The notes beneath the pieces were generated by a model. It searched no databases and was not told the origin of the DNA. It was given only the letters and a program-made list of their open reading frames with translations. Source: Azotobacter bryophylli (GTDB lineage: Bacteria; Pseudomonadota; Gammaproteobacteria; Pseudomonadales; Pseudomonadaceae). Taken from it: a stretch of 64,000 bases of DNA. The translations under genes were made by a program, and so were the position numbers. Below are positions 52,929 to 61,876 of this stretch, in pieces (positions within the stretch are counted from its first letter, which is position 1; each line of letters starts with the position of its first letter). The stretch is from positions 161,713 to 225,712 of the forward strand of contig NZ_JBHRSJ010000007.1 in assembly GCF_042643485.1 (NCBI RefSeq), given 5' to 3'.

Positions 52929-54155
52929 ATGGCTATCGATATCAAAGCGCCGACTTTTCCCGAATCGATTGCGGACGGCACGGTCGCCACTTGGCACAAG
53001 AAAGTTGGCGATGCCGTCAAGCGTGACGAATTGATCGTCGACATCGAAACCGACAAAGTCGTAATGGAAGTCCTCGCCGAGGCTGATGGTGTAATCGCCG
53101 AGATCGTCAAGAACGAAGGTGACACCGTACTTAGCGGCGAACTGCTGGGCCGTCTGGCCGAGGGTGGTGCAGCTGCCGCTGCTCCGGCGAAGGCCGCTGA
53201 GGCCCCGGCTCCTGCCGCTCCTGCCGCCCCGGCTCCTGTTGCCGAAGAGCAAATCCTGTCTCCAGCAGCACGTAAGCTGGCTGAAGAGAACGCTATCGAT
53301 CCGAATAGCGTTCCCGGCACCGGCAAGGGTGGCCGCGTGACCAAGGAGGACGTGGTTGCGGCAGTGGAGGCGAAGAAATCCGTTCCTGCTGCAGCACCGG
53401 CAGCGAAGCCCACAGCCCCCGCTGTAGCTGCCCCGATCTTCGCCGCAGGCGATCGCGTCGAGAAGCGCGTACCGATGACCCGCCTCCGTGCCAAGGTCGC
53501 CGAGCGCCTCGTCGAGGCCCAGTCTTCCATGGCCATGCTCACTACCTTCAACGAAGTGAACATGAAGCCGATCATGGACCTGCGCGCCAAGTACAAGGAT
53601 CTGTTTGAGAAGACCCATAACGGCGTGCGTCTGGGCTTCATGTCCTTCTTCGTCAAGGCGGCAGTCGAAGCGCTGAAGCGCCAGCCGGGCGTCAACGCCT
53701 CCATCGACGGTAACGACATCGTTTACCACGGCTACCAGGATATCGGCGTAGCCGTGTCCAGCGATCGTGGTCTGGTGGTGCCGGTTCTGCGCAATGCCGA
53801 GTTCATGAGCCTGGCGGAAATCGAAGGTGGTATCAACGAGTTCGGCAAAAAGGCCAAGGCCGGCAAGCTAACCATCGAAGAAATGAGCGGTGGCACCTTC
53901 ACCATCTCCAACGGCGGGGTGTTCGGTTCTTTGCTGTCGACTCCAATCGTCAACCCGCCGCAGACCGCCATCCTCGGTATGCATAAGATCCAGGAGCGCC
54001 CGATGGCAGTAAATGGCCAAGTGGTCATCCTGCCGATGATGTACCTCGCCTTGTCCTACGATCACCGTCTGATCGACGGCAAGGAAGCCGTGACCTTCCT
54101 GGTCACCATGAAGGATCTTCTGGAAGATCCGGCACGCCTGCTGCTGGATATCTGA
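52929..54155 (+). CDS. sucB: 2-oxoglutarate dehydrogenase E2 (dihydrolipoyl succinyltransferase)
   Basis: A 408-residue E2 core subunit. The lipoyl domain (1-77) has Lys43 in ETDKVVMEV as the lipoylated residue. An Ala/Pro-rich hinge follows at 80-105, then the peripheral-subunit-binding domain (ILSPAARKLAEENAIDPNSV) and a second Ala/Pro linker. The catalytic domain ends with the active-site His379 in SYDHRLIDGKEAV. It transfers succinyl to CoA. The ribosome site is AGGAACCATAGATA. It lies between sucA and lpd, with a hairpin following the stop. Confidence 0.98.
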   Translation: MAIDIKAPTFPESIADGTVATWHKKVGDAVKRDELIVDIETDKVVMEVLAEADGVIAEIVKNEGDTVLSGELLGRLAEGGAAAAAPAKAAEAPAPAAPAAPAPVAEEQILSPAARKLAEENAIDPNSVPGTGKGGRVTKEDVVAAVEAKKSVPAAAPAAKPTAPAVAAPIFAAGDRVEKRVPMTRLRAKVAERLVEAQSSMAMLTTFNEVNMKPIMDLRAKYKDLFEKTHNGVRLGFMSFFVKAAVEALKRQPGVNASIDGNDIVYHGYQDIGVAVSSDRGLVVPVLRNAEFMSLAEIEGGINEFGKKAKAGKLTIEEMSGGTFTISNGGVFGSLLSTPIVNPPQTAILGMHKIQERPMAVNGQVVILPMMYLALSYDHRLIDGKEAVTFLVTMKDLLEDPARLLLDI

Positions 54156-54179
54156 TCTAGGACGTACTGCAGGATGAGG

Positions 54180-54201
54180 GGCCCAGGCGATAACCTGGGC
54201 C
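54180..54201 (+). terminator. Hairpin between sucB and lpd (partial terminator)
   Basis: GGCCCAGG (54180-54187) and CCTGGGCC (54194-54201) form an 8-bp stem with loop CGATAA, followed by TTCTTG. It lies 25 bp after the sucB stop and about 42 bp before lpd. It may attenuate or process the transcript between E2 and E3 genes. Confidence 0.6.
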
Positions 54202-54243
54202 TTCTTGCTGCGGTTTGAAATTGTTTAAAGACGAGGATTCGAT

Positions 54244-55680
54244 ATGAGCCAGAAATTCGACGTGGTAGTGATCGGCGCTGGTCCCGGCGGTTATGTCGCT
54301 GCCATCAAGGCCGCGCAACTCGGTCTGAAGACTGCCCTGATCGAGAAGTATCAGGGAAAGGAAGGCAAGACCGCGCTGGGTGGTACCTGCCTGAACGTCG
54401 GCTGCATTCCGTCCAAGGCTCTGCTGGACAGTACCTACAAATTCCATGAGGCCCATGAAAGCTTCAAGGTTCACGGTATCGGCACGGGTGAAGTCACCAT
54501 GGACGTCCCGACCATGGTCGCCCGCAAGGACCTGATCGTCAAAAACCTGACCGGCGGTGTCGCTGCGCTGATCAAGGCCAACGGCGTCACCTTGTTCGAA
54601 GGCCATGGCAAGTTGCTGGCAGGCAAGCAGGTCGAAGTGACCGGCCTGGATGGCAATACCCAAGTTCTGGCTGCTGAAAACGTGATTCTCGCTTCCGGCT
54701 CCAAGCCGGTGGAAATTCCCCCGGCCCCGGTCGATCAGGACGTTATCGTCGATTCTACCGGAGCCCTGGATTTCCAGAGTGTTCCGGGTAAGCTGGGCGT
54801 GATCGGCGCTGGCGTGATTGGTCTGGAGCTGGGATCGGTATGGGCTCGTCTGGGATCCGAGGTTACTGTCCTCGAAGCCATGGACAAGTTCCTCGCTGCT
54901 GCCGACGAGCAGATCGCCAAGGAAGCACAGAAGATTCTCTCCAAGCAGGGGCTGAATATTCTGTTGGGGGCTCGGGTAACTGGCACCGAGGTCAAGGGCA
55001 AACAAGTTACCGTCAAGTTCACCACTGCTCAGGGTGAGCAGCAGATGACCTTCGACAAGCTGATCGTGGCTGTCGGCCGTCGACCGGTCACCACCGATTT
55101 GCTGGCTGCCGATAGTGGTGTTGATCTGGACGAGCGCGGATTCATCTTCGTAGATGACTATTGCGCTACCAGTGTCCCAGGCGTTTATGCAATCGGCGAC
55201 GTAGTGCGCGGCCCCATGCTGGCCCACAAGGCTTCGGAAGAAGGCGTCATGGTCGCCGAGCGTATCGCTGGTCACAAGCCTCAAATGAACTACGACCTGA
55301 TTCCGTCGGTCATCTATACGCACCCGGAAATTGCGTGGGTTGGCAAGACCGAGCAGGCTCTGAAAGCAGAAGGCGTCGAAGTCAACGTTGGTGTGTTCCC
55401 ATTCGCTGCCAGTGGCCGTGCTATGGCAGCTAATGACACTGCGGGTATGGTCAAGGTGATTGCTGATGCCAAGACCGACCGGGTGCTGGGGGTTCATGTA
55501 ATTGGTCCAAGCGCTGCCGAACTGGTTCAGCAGGGCGCGATCGCTATGGAGTTTGGTACCAGCTCCGAAGATCTGGGCATGATGGTCTTCTCGCACCCGA
55601 CCTTGTCCGAAGCATTGCATGAGGCTGCCCTTGCTGTAACCGGTCATGCGATTCACATCGCCAACCGGAAGAAGCGCTAA
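54244..55680 (+). CDS. lpd: Dihydrolipoyl dehydrogenase (E3)
   Basis: A 478-residue flavoprotein that reoxidises dihydrolipoyl groups and passes electrons to NAD+. FAD binding is VVIGAGPGGYVAAIKAAQLG, the redox disulfide is in GGTCLNVGCIPSKALL, NAD binding is LGVIGAGVIGLELGSVWARL, and the C-terminal His-Glu pair is in HPTLSEALHEAAL. Placed after sucB, it is the E3 of the 2-oxoglutarate complex (LpdG type) and may also serve the glycine cleavage system. It is followed by a 156-bp gap with a hairpin before sucC. Confidence 0.98.
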   Translation: MSQKFDVVVIGAGPGGYVAAIKAAQLGLKTALIEKYQGKEGKTALGGTCLNVGCIPSKALLDSTYKFHEAHESFKVHGIGTGEVTMDVPTMVARKDLIVKNLTGGVAALIKANGVTLFEGHGKLLAGKQVEVTGLDGNTQVLAAENVILASGSKPVEIPPAPVDQDVIVDSTGALDFQSVPGKLGVIGAGVIGLELGSVWARLGSEVTVLEAMDKFLAAADEQIAKEAQKILSKQGLNILLGARVTGTEVKGKQVTVKFTTAQGEQQMTFDKLIVAVGRRPVTTDLLAADSGVDLDERGFIFVDDYCATSVPGVYAIGDVVRGPMLAHKASEEGVMVAERIAGHKPQMNYDLIPSVIYTHPEIAWVGKTEQALKAEGVEVNVGVFPFAASGRAMAANDTAGMVKVIADAKTDRVLGVHVIGPSAAELVQQGAIAMEFGTSSEDLGMMVFSHPTLSEALHEAALAVTGHAIHIANRKKR

Positions 55681-55694
55681 TCTAAGCGTCTAAT

Positions 55695-55738
55695 AGCAGC
55701 AGGCTGCCCGTAATCTTCTATGCGGAATGCCTGCTGCT
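55695..55738 (+). other. Inverted repeat between lpd and sucC
   Basis: AGCAGCAGGC (55695-55704) and GCCTGCTGCT (55729-55738) are exact 10-base inverted repeats with a 24-base loop, 14 bp after the lpd stop. There is no T-run. It may stabilise an mRNA end or mark a processing site between lpd and sucCD. Confidence 0.5.
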
Positions 55739-55836
55739 GACTGTTCTCGCCAGACCACAGTCAACAACGGCGCAATGCAATGAGTGCAGCGTCGTATGCG
55801 CAATACCTTTAATAAAATCAAGAAAGGTAGGAAAGC

Positions 55837-57015
55837 ATGAATCTTCACGAGTATCAGGGTAAGCAGCTGTTCGCTGAATACGGTCTCCCCGTATCCAAGG
55901 GCTATGCGGTAGACACCCCTGAGGAGGCAGCGGAAGCATGTGACAAAATCGGTGGTGAGGCCTGGGTCGTAAAGGTGCAGGTCCACGCGGGTGGTCGCGG
56001 AAAGGCAGGAGGCGTGAAACTCGTCAAGAGCAAGGAAGAGGCTAAGGATTTCGCGGTAAATTGGCTTGGCAAACGATTGGTTACTTACCAGACTGACGCA
56101 CGTGGCCAGCCTGTAAGTAAGATATTGGTCGAGTCTTGTACGGCCATCCACAGAGAGCTTTATCTTGGAGCAGTGGTCGACCGCTCCAGTCGCCGTATCG
56201 TCTTCATGGCCTCGACTGAGGGAGGCATGGATGTCGAGAAAGTGGCCCATGAAACTCCCGAAAAAATTCTCAAGGCTACTATCGATCCTCTGACTGGTGC
56301 TTTGCCGTATCAAGGACGCGAGTTCGCTTTCCAACTCGGTCTGTCGGGTGACCAAGTCAAGCAGTTCACCCATATTTTCCTCGGTCTAGCTAAGCTGTTC
56401 CAAGATAACGACTTGGCTTTGCTCGAGGTGAATCCTCTGGTAATTACCCAGCAAGGCGACCTCAATTGTCTGGATGCAAAAATCGTCATCGACAGTAATG
56501 CCTTATATCGCCACCCGAAACTGCGCGCGATGCACGATCCCTCCCAAGACGATCCGAGAGAGGCGCATGCCACCAAATGGGAGCTGAATTACGTGGCTCT
56601 CGAGGGCAATATCGGTTGCATGGTCAATGGTGCTGGCTTAGCCATGGGAACCATGGATATCGTCAATCTTCATGGAGGCAAACCGGCAAACTTTCTAGAT
56701 GTCGGTGGCGGCGCCACTCGTGAACGAGTGACCGAGGCATTCAAGATCATTCTCTCTGATGGCAACGTGAAAGCTGTTCTGGTTAATATCTTTGGTGGAA
56801 TCGTACGTTGCGACATGATCGCAGAAGGCATCATCGGTGCGGTCAAGGAAGTAGGCGTAAAGGTACCGGTTGTTGTGCGTCTGGAAGGCAACAATGCCGA
56901 GTTGGGTGCCAAGACCCTAGCTACTAGCGGCCTGAATATCATTGCGGCTACCAGCCTGACCGATGCGGCAGTGCAGGTAGTCAAGGCGGCGGAGGGTAGG
57001 CAATGGGCATCCTGA
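55837..57015 (+). CDS. sucC: Succinyl-CoA synthetase beta subunit
   Basis: A 392-residue ADP-forming subunit. The N-terminal ATP-grasp domain contains MNLHEYQGKQLFAEYGLPVS and KVQVHAGGRGKAGGVKLVKS, and LALLEVNPLVI lies in the nucleotide site. The C-terminal ligase domain contains GKPANFLDVGGGATRERVTE and NIFGGIVRCDMIAEGI. The usual Pseudomonas protein ends about four residues earlier. Here the frame reads on (RQWAS) through CAATGG, where relatives have TAATG, so it overlaps sucD by 13 bases. Base composition is lower in GC than sucAB. Confidence 0.97.
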   Translation: MNLHEYQGKQLFAEYGLPVSKGYAVDTPEEAAEACDKIGGEAWVVKVQVHAGGRGKAGGVKLVKSKEEAKDFAVNWLGKRLVTYQTDARGQPVSKILVESCTAIHRELYLGAVVDRSSRRIVFMASTEGGMDVEKVAHETPEKILKATIDPLTGALPYQGREFAFQLGLSGDQVKQFTHIFLGLAKLFQDNDLALLEVNPLVITQQGDLNCLDAKIVIDSNALYRHPKLRAMHDPSQDDPREAHATKWELNYVALEGNIGCMVNGAGLAMGTMDIVNLHGGKPANFLDVGGGATRERVTEAFKIILSDGNVKAVLVNIFGGIVRCDMIAEGIIGAVKEVGVKVPVVVRLEGNNAELGAKTLATSGLNIIAATSLTDAAVQVVKAAEGRQWAS

Positions 57016-57875
57016 TCGACAAAGGTACGAGAGTGATTTGCCAGGGGTTCACTGGTAGTCAAGGTACCTTCCACAGTGAGCAAGCGATCGCTTATGGCAC
57101 CAAGATGGTTGGCGGAGTCACTCCCGGAAAAGGGGGAAATACCCACCTAGGCTTACCGGTTTTCAACACTGTCAAGGAAGCTGTCGAGTCTACGGGAGCA
57201 GATGCTTCCGTAATCTACGTACCTGCCCCGTTTTGTAAGGATTCTATTTTGGAGGCGGCCTTCGCCGGCATCAGGCTGATTGTCTGCATCACGGAAGGTC
57301 TTCCTACTCTCGATATGCTCGACGTCAAAGTTAAATGCGATGAGCTGGGCGTGCGTCTTATCGGCCCCAACTGCCCGGGCATCATTACTCCGGGTGAGTG
57401 CAAAATCGGTATCCAACCAGGCCATATCCATCTGCCGGGCAAAGTGGGTATCGTGTCCCGCTCTGGGACTCTAACGTACGAAGCGGTGAAGCAAACCACT
57501 GATGCTGGTTTTGGACAGTCGACCTGTGTTGGTATCGGTGGGGATCCGATTCCTGGTTCTAGCTTCATTGATATTCTTTCGCTCTTTCAGGAAGACTCTC
57601 AGACTGAAGCAATAGTGATGATCGGAGAAATCGGTGGTTCTGCCGAGGAGGAAGCGGCGGCCTATATCAAGGCCAATATAACCAAGCCAGTAGTCTCTTA
57701 TATTGCTGGTGTTACTGCCCCTGCAGGTAAGCGTATGGGACATGCTGGCGCTATTATTTCAGGTGGAAAGGGCACTGCAGACGAAAAATTTGCTGCCCTT
57801 CAGGATGCTGGCGTGAAAACCGTCCGCTCCTTGGCGGATATTGGCAAGGCCGTTGCCGAACTCACAGATTGGTAG
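57003..57875 (+). CDS. sucD: Succinyl-CoA synthetase alpha subunit
   Basis: A 290-residue subunit with CoA-binding N-terminal domain (MGILIDKGTRVICQGFTGSQ), GPNCPGIITPGECKIGI at 121-137 and the phosphohistidine His247 in MGHAGAIISGGKGTA. It joins sucC in converting succinyl-CoA to succinate with ATP formation. The ATG lies inside the end of sucC (13-bp overlap), so translation is probably coupled. A strong intrinsic terminator follows 43 bp after the stop. Confidence 0.98.
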   Translation: MGILIDKGTRVICQGFTGSQGTFHSEQAIAYGTKMVGGVTPGKGGNTHLGLPVFNTVKEAVESTGADASVIYVPAPFCKDSILEAAFAGIRLIVCITEGLPTLDMLDVKVKCDELGVRLIGPNCPGIITPGECKIGIQPGHIHLPGKVGIVSRSGTLTYEAVKQTTDAGFGQSTCVGIGGDPIPGSSFIDILSLFQEDSQTEAIVMIGEIGGSAEEEAAAYIKANITKPVVSYIAGVTAPAGKRMGHAGAIISGGKGTADEKFAALQDAGVKTVRSLADIGKAVAELTDW

Positions 57876-57918
57876 GCTAGGTGGCACACACCTAATCAGG
57901 CTTTTGTCTATCACATGA

Positions 57919-57952
57919 AATGCCAGTCGCTACAGCGACTGGCATTTTTTTT
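57919..57952 (+). terminator. Rho-independent terminator of the suc operon
   Basis: A 10-bp stem (TGCCAGTCGC 57921-57930 with GCGACTGGCA 57935-57944), extended by flanking A/T pairs, with a four-base loop and followed by eight T residues. It is the best intrinsic terminator in the window and closes the sdh-suc gene series. Confidence 0.92.
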
Positions 57953-58178
57953 GAGCTTGAGTGAGTCGTTACATTGGTTTTTCTGTATTCATGCATTAAG
58001 GGAAAGCCAGGTCGCGCATAAGTCACACTTAAAGGCATCTGTTAGCCCTTGCTTAACAAGCGGGCTTGCTTAGTGATGGCTTTAGGTTTGCTGGTTTGTT
58101 GGAAGAGAATGTTGATTAATGGGGATGTGATCGAGTCGGTTGCTTTGCTGTCACTTGAATTTCTTGTAAGGGGGCTTT
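57953..58178 (+). other. Upstream region of braB
   Basis: About 226 bp (303 bp from the sucD stop) without a coding sequence. It is AT-rich and holds the braB ribosome site AAGGGGG about six bases before the ATG. A small inverted repeat CAAGC-GG-GCTTG lies near 58055-58070. I see no clear sigma-70 promoter. Confidence 0.45.
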
Positions 58179-59480
58179 ATGGAGAGATTGAGAACTGCAG
58201 ATGTGCTTGCCCTTGGTTTTATGACGTTCTCGCTCTTTCTTGGTGCAGGGAACATCATATTTCCCCCAAGCGTAGGGATGGCAGCGGGGGAAAACGTATG
58301 GCGTGTGGCATTTGGTTTTCTTATAACTGGGGTTGGGATGCCACTGTTAGCCGTCATCGCGCTTGCTCGTGTTGGCGGTGGAATGGATCGGCTTACGGAA
58401 CCGCTTGGCCGATTTGCTGGGCTGTTGATAGCTATAGCAATTTATCTGTCCATAGGTCCTCTATTCGCGACCCCGCGCACGGCGGTTGTCGCCTTCGAGA
58501 TGGGAATGGCTCCGTTCAGTGGCAATGGGATGTGGCCAAGGTTGGGCCACTCGTTGGTTTTTTTTGCTCTATCTCTAGCCCTTGCTCTTAGTCCGGGGAA
58601 ATTGGTTGATCGAATGGGCAAACTCATCACCCCGGTGTTACTGATTGCACTGCTGATTTTGGGGGGGGGCACTTTCCTTACTCCTGTTGGGGTGATAGGC
58701 AAAAGCCTACCAGCCTATCAAGATGCACCCATGCTACGAGGATTTCTGGACGGCTACTTGACCATGGATACGCTGGGAGCTTTGGTTTTTGGTATCGTCA
58801 TCGCTTCGGCTGTACGTGATCAAGGCATCACGGAAGCACGTCTTATCACCTTCTACACCATTATCGCCGGCCTTATTGCTGCCTTTGGGTTATCTTTAAT
58901 TTATTTGGCGCTTTTTTATCTTGGTGCTAAGAGCCAAAACTTGGCTGGTGAGGGTCTGAATGGCGTGCAAATCCTGTCCGCCTACACATGGCAAACCTTT
59001 GGCTTTGCGGGGAAATTGCTGTTGGCTGTGGCGATTACGCTTGCTTGTTTGACAACGGCTGTTGGCCTTATAACTGCTTGCGGCGAATTCTTCAGTAGCC
59101 GCTTTGCCATTTCATACCGTCTCGTTGTTTGCTTGGTTAGCTTATTCAGTCTCTGGGTGTCTAATCAGGGGCTAGACGAATTGATTCGGATTTCCACACC
59201 GGTTCTCGTCGGGCTTTACCCGCTTGCCATCGTGCTTGTTGGGCTTTGTTTGTTCGATCGCTTATGGCTGTCGCCTCGCCGTGTTTTCGTACCTGTAATG
59301 ATGGTTACTCTGATCTTTGGCGTTATTGACGCCATTGCCGCAGCAGGGTTCGAATTATGGATTCCTCTTTTTTTTCGACACTTGCCATTGGCTGAGCAAA
59401 GCCTAGGCTGGTTGTTGCCTACCGCACTGGTTATGCTTATAGCGGCCTTTATGGACCGTAGATTATCTAAGGAGCAATAG
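58179..59480 (+). CDS. braB: Branched-chain amino acid:cation symporter (LIVCS family)
   Basis: A 433-residue inner-membrane transporter with twelve helices that takes up Leu, Ile and Val with Na+. The N-terminal DVLALGFMTFSLFLGAGNII and FPPSVGMAAGENVWRVAFGF are diagnostic of the BraB/BrnQ family, as is the SIGPLFATPRTAVVAFEMGM segment. Length matches Pseudomonas BraB. The coding strand holds a G9 run at 58661-58669 and a T8 run at 58557-58564, both potential slippage sites. An IS5-type element lies directly after the stop. Confidence 0.94.
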   Translation: MERLRTADVLALGFMTFSLFLGAGNIIFPPSVGMAAGENVWRVAFGFLITGVGMPLLAVIALARVGGGMDRLTEPLGRFAGLLIAIAIYLSIGPLFATPRTAVVAFEMGMAPFSGNGMWPRLGHSLVFFALSLALALSPGKLVDRMGKLITPVLLIALLILGGGTFLTPVGVIGKSLPAYQDAPMLRGFLDGYLTMDTLGALVFGIVIASAVRDQGITEARLITFYTIIAGLIAAFGLSLIYLALFYLGAKSQNLAGEGLNGVQILSAYTWQTFGFAGKLLLAVAITLACLTTAVGLITACGEFFSSRFAISYRLVVCLVSLFSLWVSNQGLDELIRISTPVLVGLYPLAIVLVGLCLFDRLWLSPRRVFVPVMMVTLIFGVIDAIAAAGFELWIPLFFRHLPLAEQSLGWLLPTALVMLIAAFMDRRLSKEQ

Positions 59481-59498
59481 CGATTTGATTCTGTGCTT

Positions 59499-60353
59499 CT
59501 AGGTGTTTGGTCCCGGAAAGTACTGCCGTAGGCATCGCAACGTGCAGGCCAGCGTGATCATTGCGGCAAAGCTTCTGGCGAGCTTGTCGTAGCGTGTGCC
59601 GACTCTCCGGTTCTCTTTCAACCAGTCAAGCATCCGCTCGATGATGTTCCGTTGTCGGTATTTCGGACGATCAAACAGTCGGGGTAGTCCTGGCTTGGGT
59701 TTGCACTTCATGGTGCGCTGCGGAATCACCGGCTGCAGGCGGTAGCGGTCGCAGTACTGGCGCAGATGCTCGGCATCGTAACCTTTGTCTGCCAGTAACC
59801 AACGGCAGCGCTTGCGAGGCCGTCCCAACTTTCCGGGGATACGCACCTGATCCAAGAGCGGCTGAGCATGGGCAATATCGCTGGCCTGCCCGGTGACAGC
59901 ATGAAGCGACGAGGTATCCCATTGGCATCGCAGATTAGGTGAATCTTGGTGGTCAGGCCGCCTCGGCTACGTCCCAATGCATGGTCTACCGGTTCTTCTG
60001 GCCCCCTTTTTCCCGGCGCCAGAAGAGGCTCGGGTTGCGCGCGCCGCAGTGGAATCGATCATCCATGTGTCCAGGTCAATCAGGCCTTCCTGATTCAACC
60101 GGACGTGCAATCGCTCAAGTACTCGGTCAAACGTGCCGTCGTCTCGCCAGTCACGGAACCGTTGATAAATCGTCGACCACGGGCCGAAACGTTCCGGCAG
60201 ATCGCGCCAGGCGGCTCCGGAGCAGAGGATCCAGAAGATACCGTTGAGTACCAGCCGATCATCACTTCGAGGTCGGCCCATCTTTTGTTCCGGGGAAACT
60301 AGATCCTTGATCAACTCCCAGCCCGTATCCGGGAGTTCGTAGCGCCTTGCCAT
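59499..60353 (-). pseudogene. IS5-family transposase, two frameshifts
   Basis: The first part (60353-59967) reads MARRYELPDTGWELIKDLVS with a DDE first Asp in WMIDSTAARA, and ends after an A5G5 tract (minus strand of 60002-60011), which may be a programmed frameshift site. The second part (to about 59893) contains GRSRGGLTTKIHLICDANGI. There, around 59889-59893, one base appears missing in the LSPGQA codons. The third part (59855-59499) contains RCRWLLADKGYDAEHLRQYC with the second Asp, and RQRNIIERMLDWLKENRRVG with the Glu. The second shift has no slippery sequence, so the gene is probably inactive. Confidence 0.82.
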
Positions 60354-60414
60354 GTGGGCCTCCAGCCAATCATGGCGACGATTCTACCTGCACCGACTTT
60401 TCGTACAGAACCTA
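59499..60414 (-). mobile_element. IS5-family insertion sequence, degenerate
   Basis: A single-copy element of roughly 0.9 kb between braB and a membrane protein gene. It encodes an IS5/IS427-group transposase in broken frames on the minus strand. CTAG occurs at both edges (59499-59502 and 60411-60414), a sequence allowed by the YTAR target preference of IS5 relatives. Imperfect inverted ends follow inward (GTTCTGTACGAAAAGT on the transposase-start side, GTTTGGTCCCGGAAAGT on the other). Exact ends are not certain; if CTAG is the target duplication, the transposase stop codon is provided by it. Confidence 0.72.
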
Positions 60415-60522
60415 GTCTTCATTGACATGATTCATGCTCATTCAGTGCCTATCAGTTCAATATTAGACCAAGTTAAATAGGGTAACATTGCCTGATCATG
60501 AAATGATCTACAGGAAACCCGG

Positions 60523-61770
60523 ATGGATGCACTGCTGATCCTAGGGGGCTTGCTTCTGATGCTCGGCGGCTGGGTATGGCTGGCCATACGCGCATTTACA
60601 ACTAGTCTGCTTTGGGGGGTGGGAGCCCTATTGCCACCTCTGACTCTGGTTTTCATGTTTGGTCACTGGCGAAAAGTCTCAAAGCCAGTGATGTTGATGG
60701 CTTTAGGTCTTATTCCTTTGATTGTGGGTTTTACTTTGCTTGCCAGTCACGATAGCGAGCGATTAGACGCGATTCTCAGCTTGAGGTGGCTCAAGCCGGA
60801 GGTTAAACAACCTCCCGAGCTAAACATCGACTTACGCGGTGAGCTCAATGGCCAACCTTTCCACCCGCAGCAGGGCGAGCTGATTAAGAGGGTGCTCACT
60901 CTGCGGGATGGGGGGGATTTTTTTTCCCAGGGGGAAATCCGTATTCGCATACCAGCGGAGCACTCAGGACTTCTGAGTTTGGATGTACTGCCGCAGGATC
61001 GGGGGGGGATTCCCATCATTGAAATCAGTTGGCGCTCATCTGGCCAAGAACTACCTAAGATATACCTTGTTACAAGGGGATATACTTTGCATCTTAATCT
61101 CCTGCCTAAGTCTCCGAATCTCTTGGTCGGTGATTTCCATCTGGTTCTTCCTAGCCAATATAGAACTAGACTCAGCGGTAATATTGAGCTTCTCACTGAT
61201 CATCTGCGCTACCGCAATGGAAAAGTCGATGCCTCATTCGACTCGGAAGAAACTCTTGTTTATGTAATAGAGAGCTATCTGCAGCGACGTGAGGCTACCC
61301 ATGCTGTGCAGGTTCTGGATTTAAAAGGTGCGTCGTTCCCAGCGCAAGAGTTGAATATCCAAGTGGTTGCTCGCATTGATGGTAAGTTGGAGGAAATCGG
61401 TATTCCCCTAGCTAAAGAGGGAGCGATTGGCTGGCAAGTCAGAGGAGAGCATTATCCGCCACTAGGTCATTCTGTGAGCCTGTCAGGACTAGTTAGGGAG
61501 GGGCAGCTTCGCTCGGATTTAGAGCCTAACGGTGGAGTCGGGGACCGGCGCTTGGCTTTCACTTTGAAGCGCCTTCAGGCGTCGCCTGCTGATTACCGAC
61601 AGCTACGTATGCGTATCGTTACGTCAAAGGGAAGCATCGCCGAAGGCAGATTCCAAATTTTTGATGATAAAGGTTACATAGTGCTGCGTCGTGAACTGGA
61701 GGGGGCGGGCGACGCCAGTTTCGCTCTGGCTCCCGATATGATTCGCGCAATCCAGTTAATCGATCCCTGA
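60523..61770 (+). CDS. Conserved membrane protein of unknown function
   Basis: A 415-residue protein. The first 75 residues form three membrane helices (LLILGGLLLMLGGWVWLAIR, LLWGVGALLPPLTLVFMFG, VMLMALGLIPLIVGFTLLA). The rest is a hydrophilic, beta-rich domain of about 330 residues, presumably periplasmic, with no motif I recognise. AGGA lies seven bases before the ATG. It lies directly upstream of htpG (106 bp), as in other Pseudomonas as far as I recall. The gene has unusually long homopolymers: G7-A-T8 at 60910-60925 and G8 at 61001-61008. Confidence 0.8.
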   Translation: MDALLILGGLLLMLGGWVWLAIRAFTTSLLWGVGALLPPLTLVFMFGHWRKVSKPVMLMALGLIPLIVGFTLLASHDSERLDAILSLRWLKPEVKQPPELNIDLRGELNGQPFHPQQGELIKRVLTLRDGGDFFSQGEIRIRIPAEHSGLLSLDVLPQDRGGIPIIEISWRSSGQELPKIYLVTRGYTLHLNLLPKSPNLLVGDFHLVLPSQYRTRLSGNIELLTDHLRYRNGKVDASFDSEETLVYVIESYLQRREATHAVQVLDLKGASFPAQELNIQVVARIDGKLEEIGIPLAKEGAIGWQVRGEHYPPLGHSVSLSGLVREGQLRSDLEPNGGVGDRRLAFTLKRLQASPADYRQLRMRIVTSKGSIAEGRFQIFDDKGYIVLRRELEGAGDASFALAPDMIRAIQLIDP

Positions 61771-61876
61771 GTAGGCCCTGCGTCTGCGCCACTCCTTGAA
61801 ATGTCATTTAACGCCCCCATTTGGATGGGAACCGCCGCAGCTGCGGCTACTACCATCTGCTTGGAGTTATACGACC

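Noticed and set aside
57953..58178. A small gene upstream of braB (frame opening at 58049)
   Set aside because: The frame continues out of phase through braB, with no domain and no ribosome site; braB itself has a good site and family N terminus at 58179.
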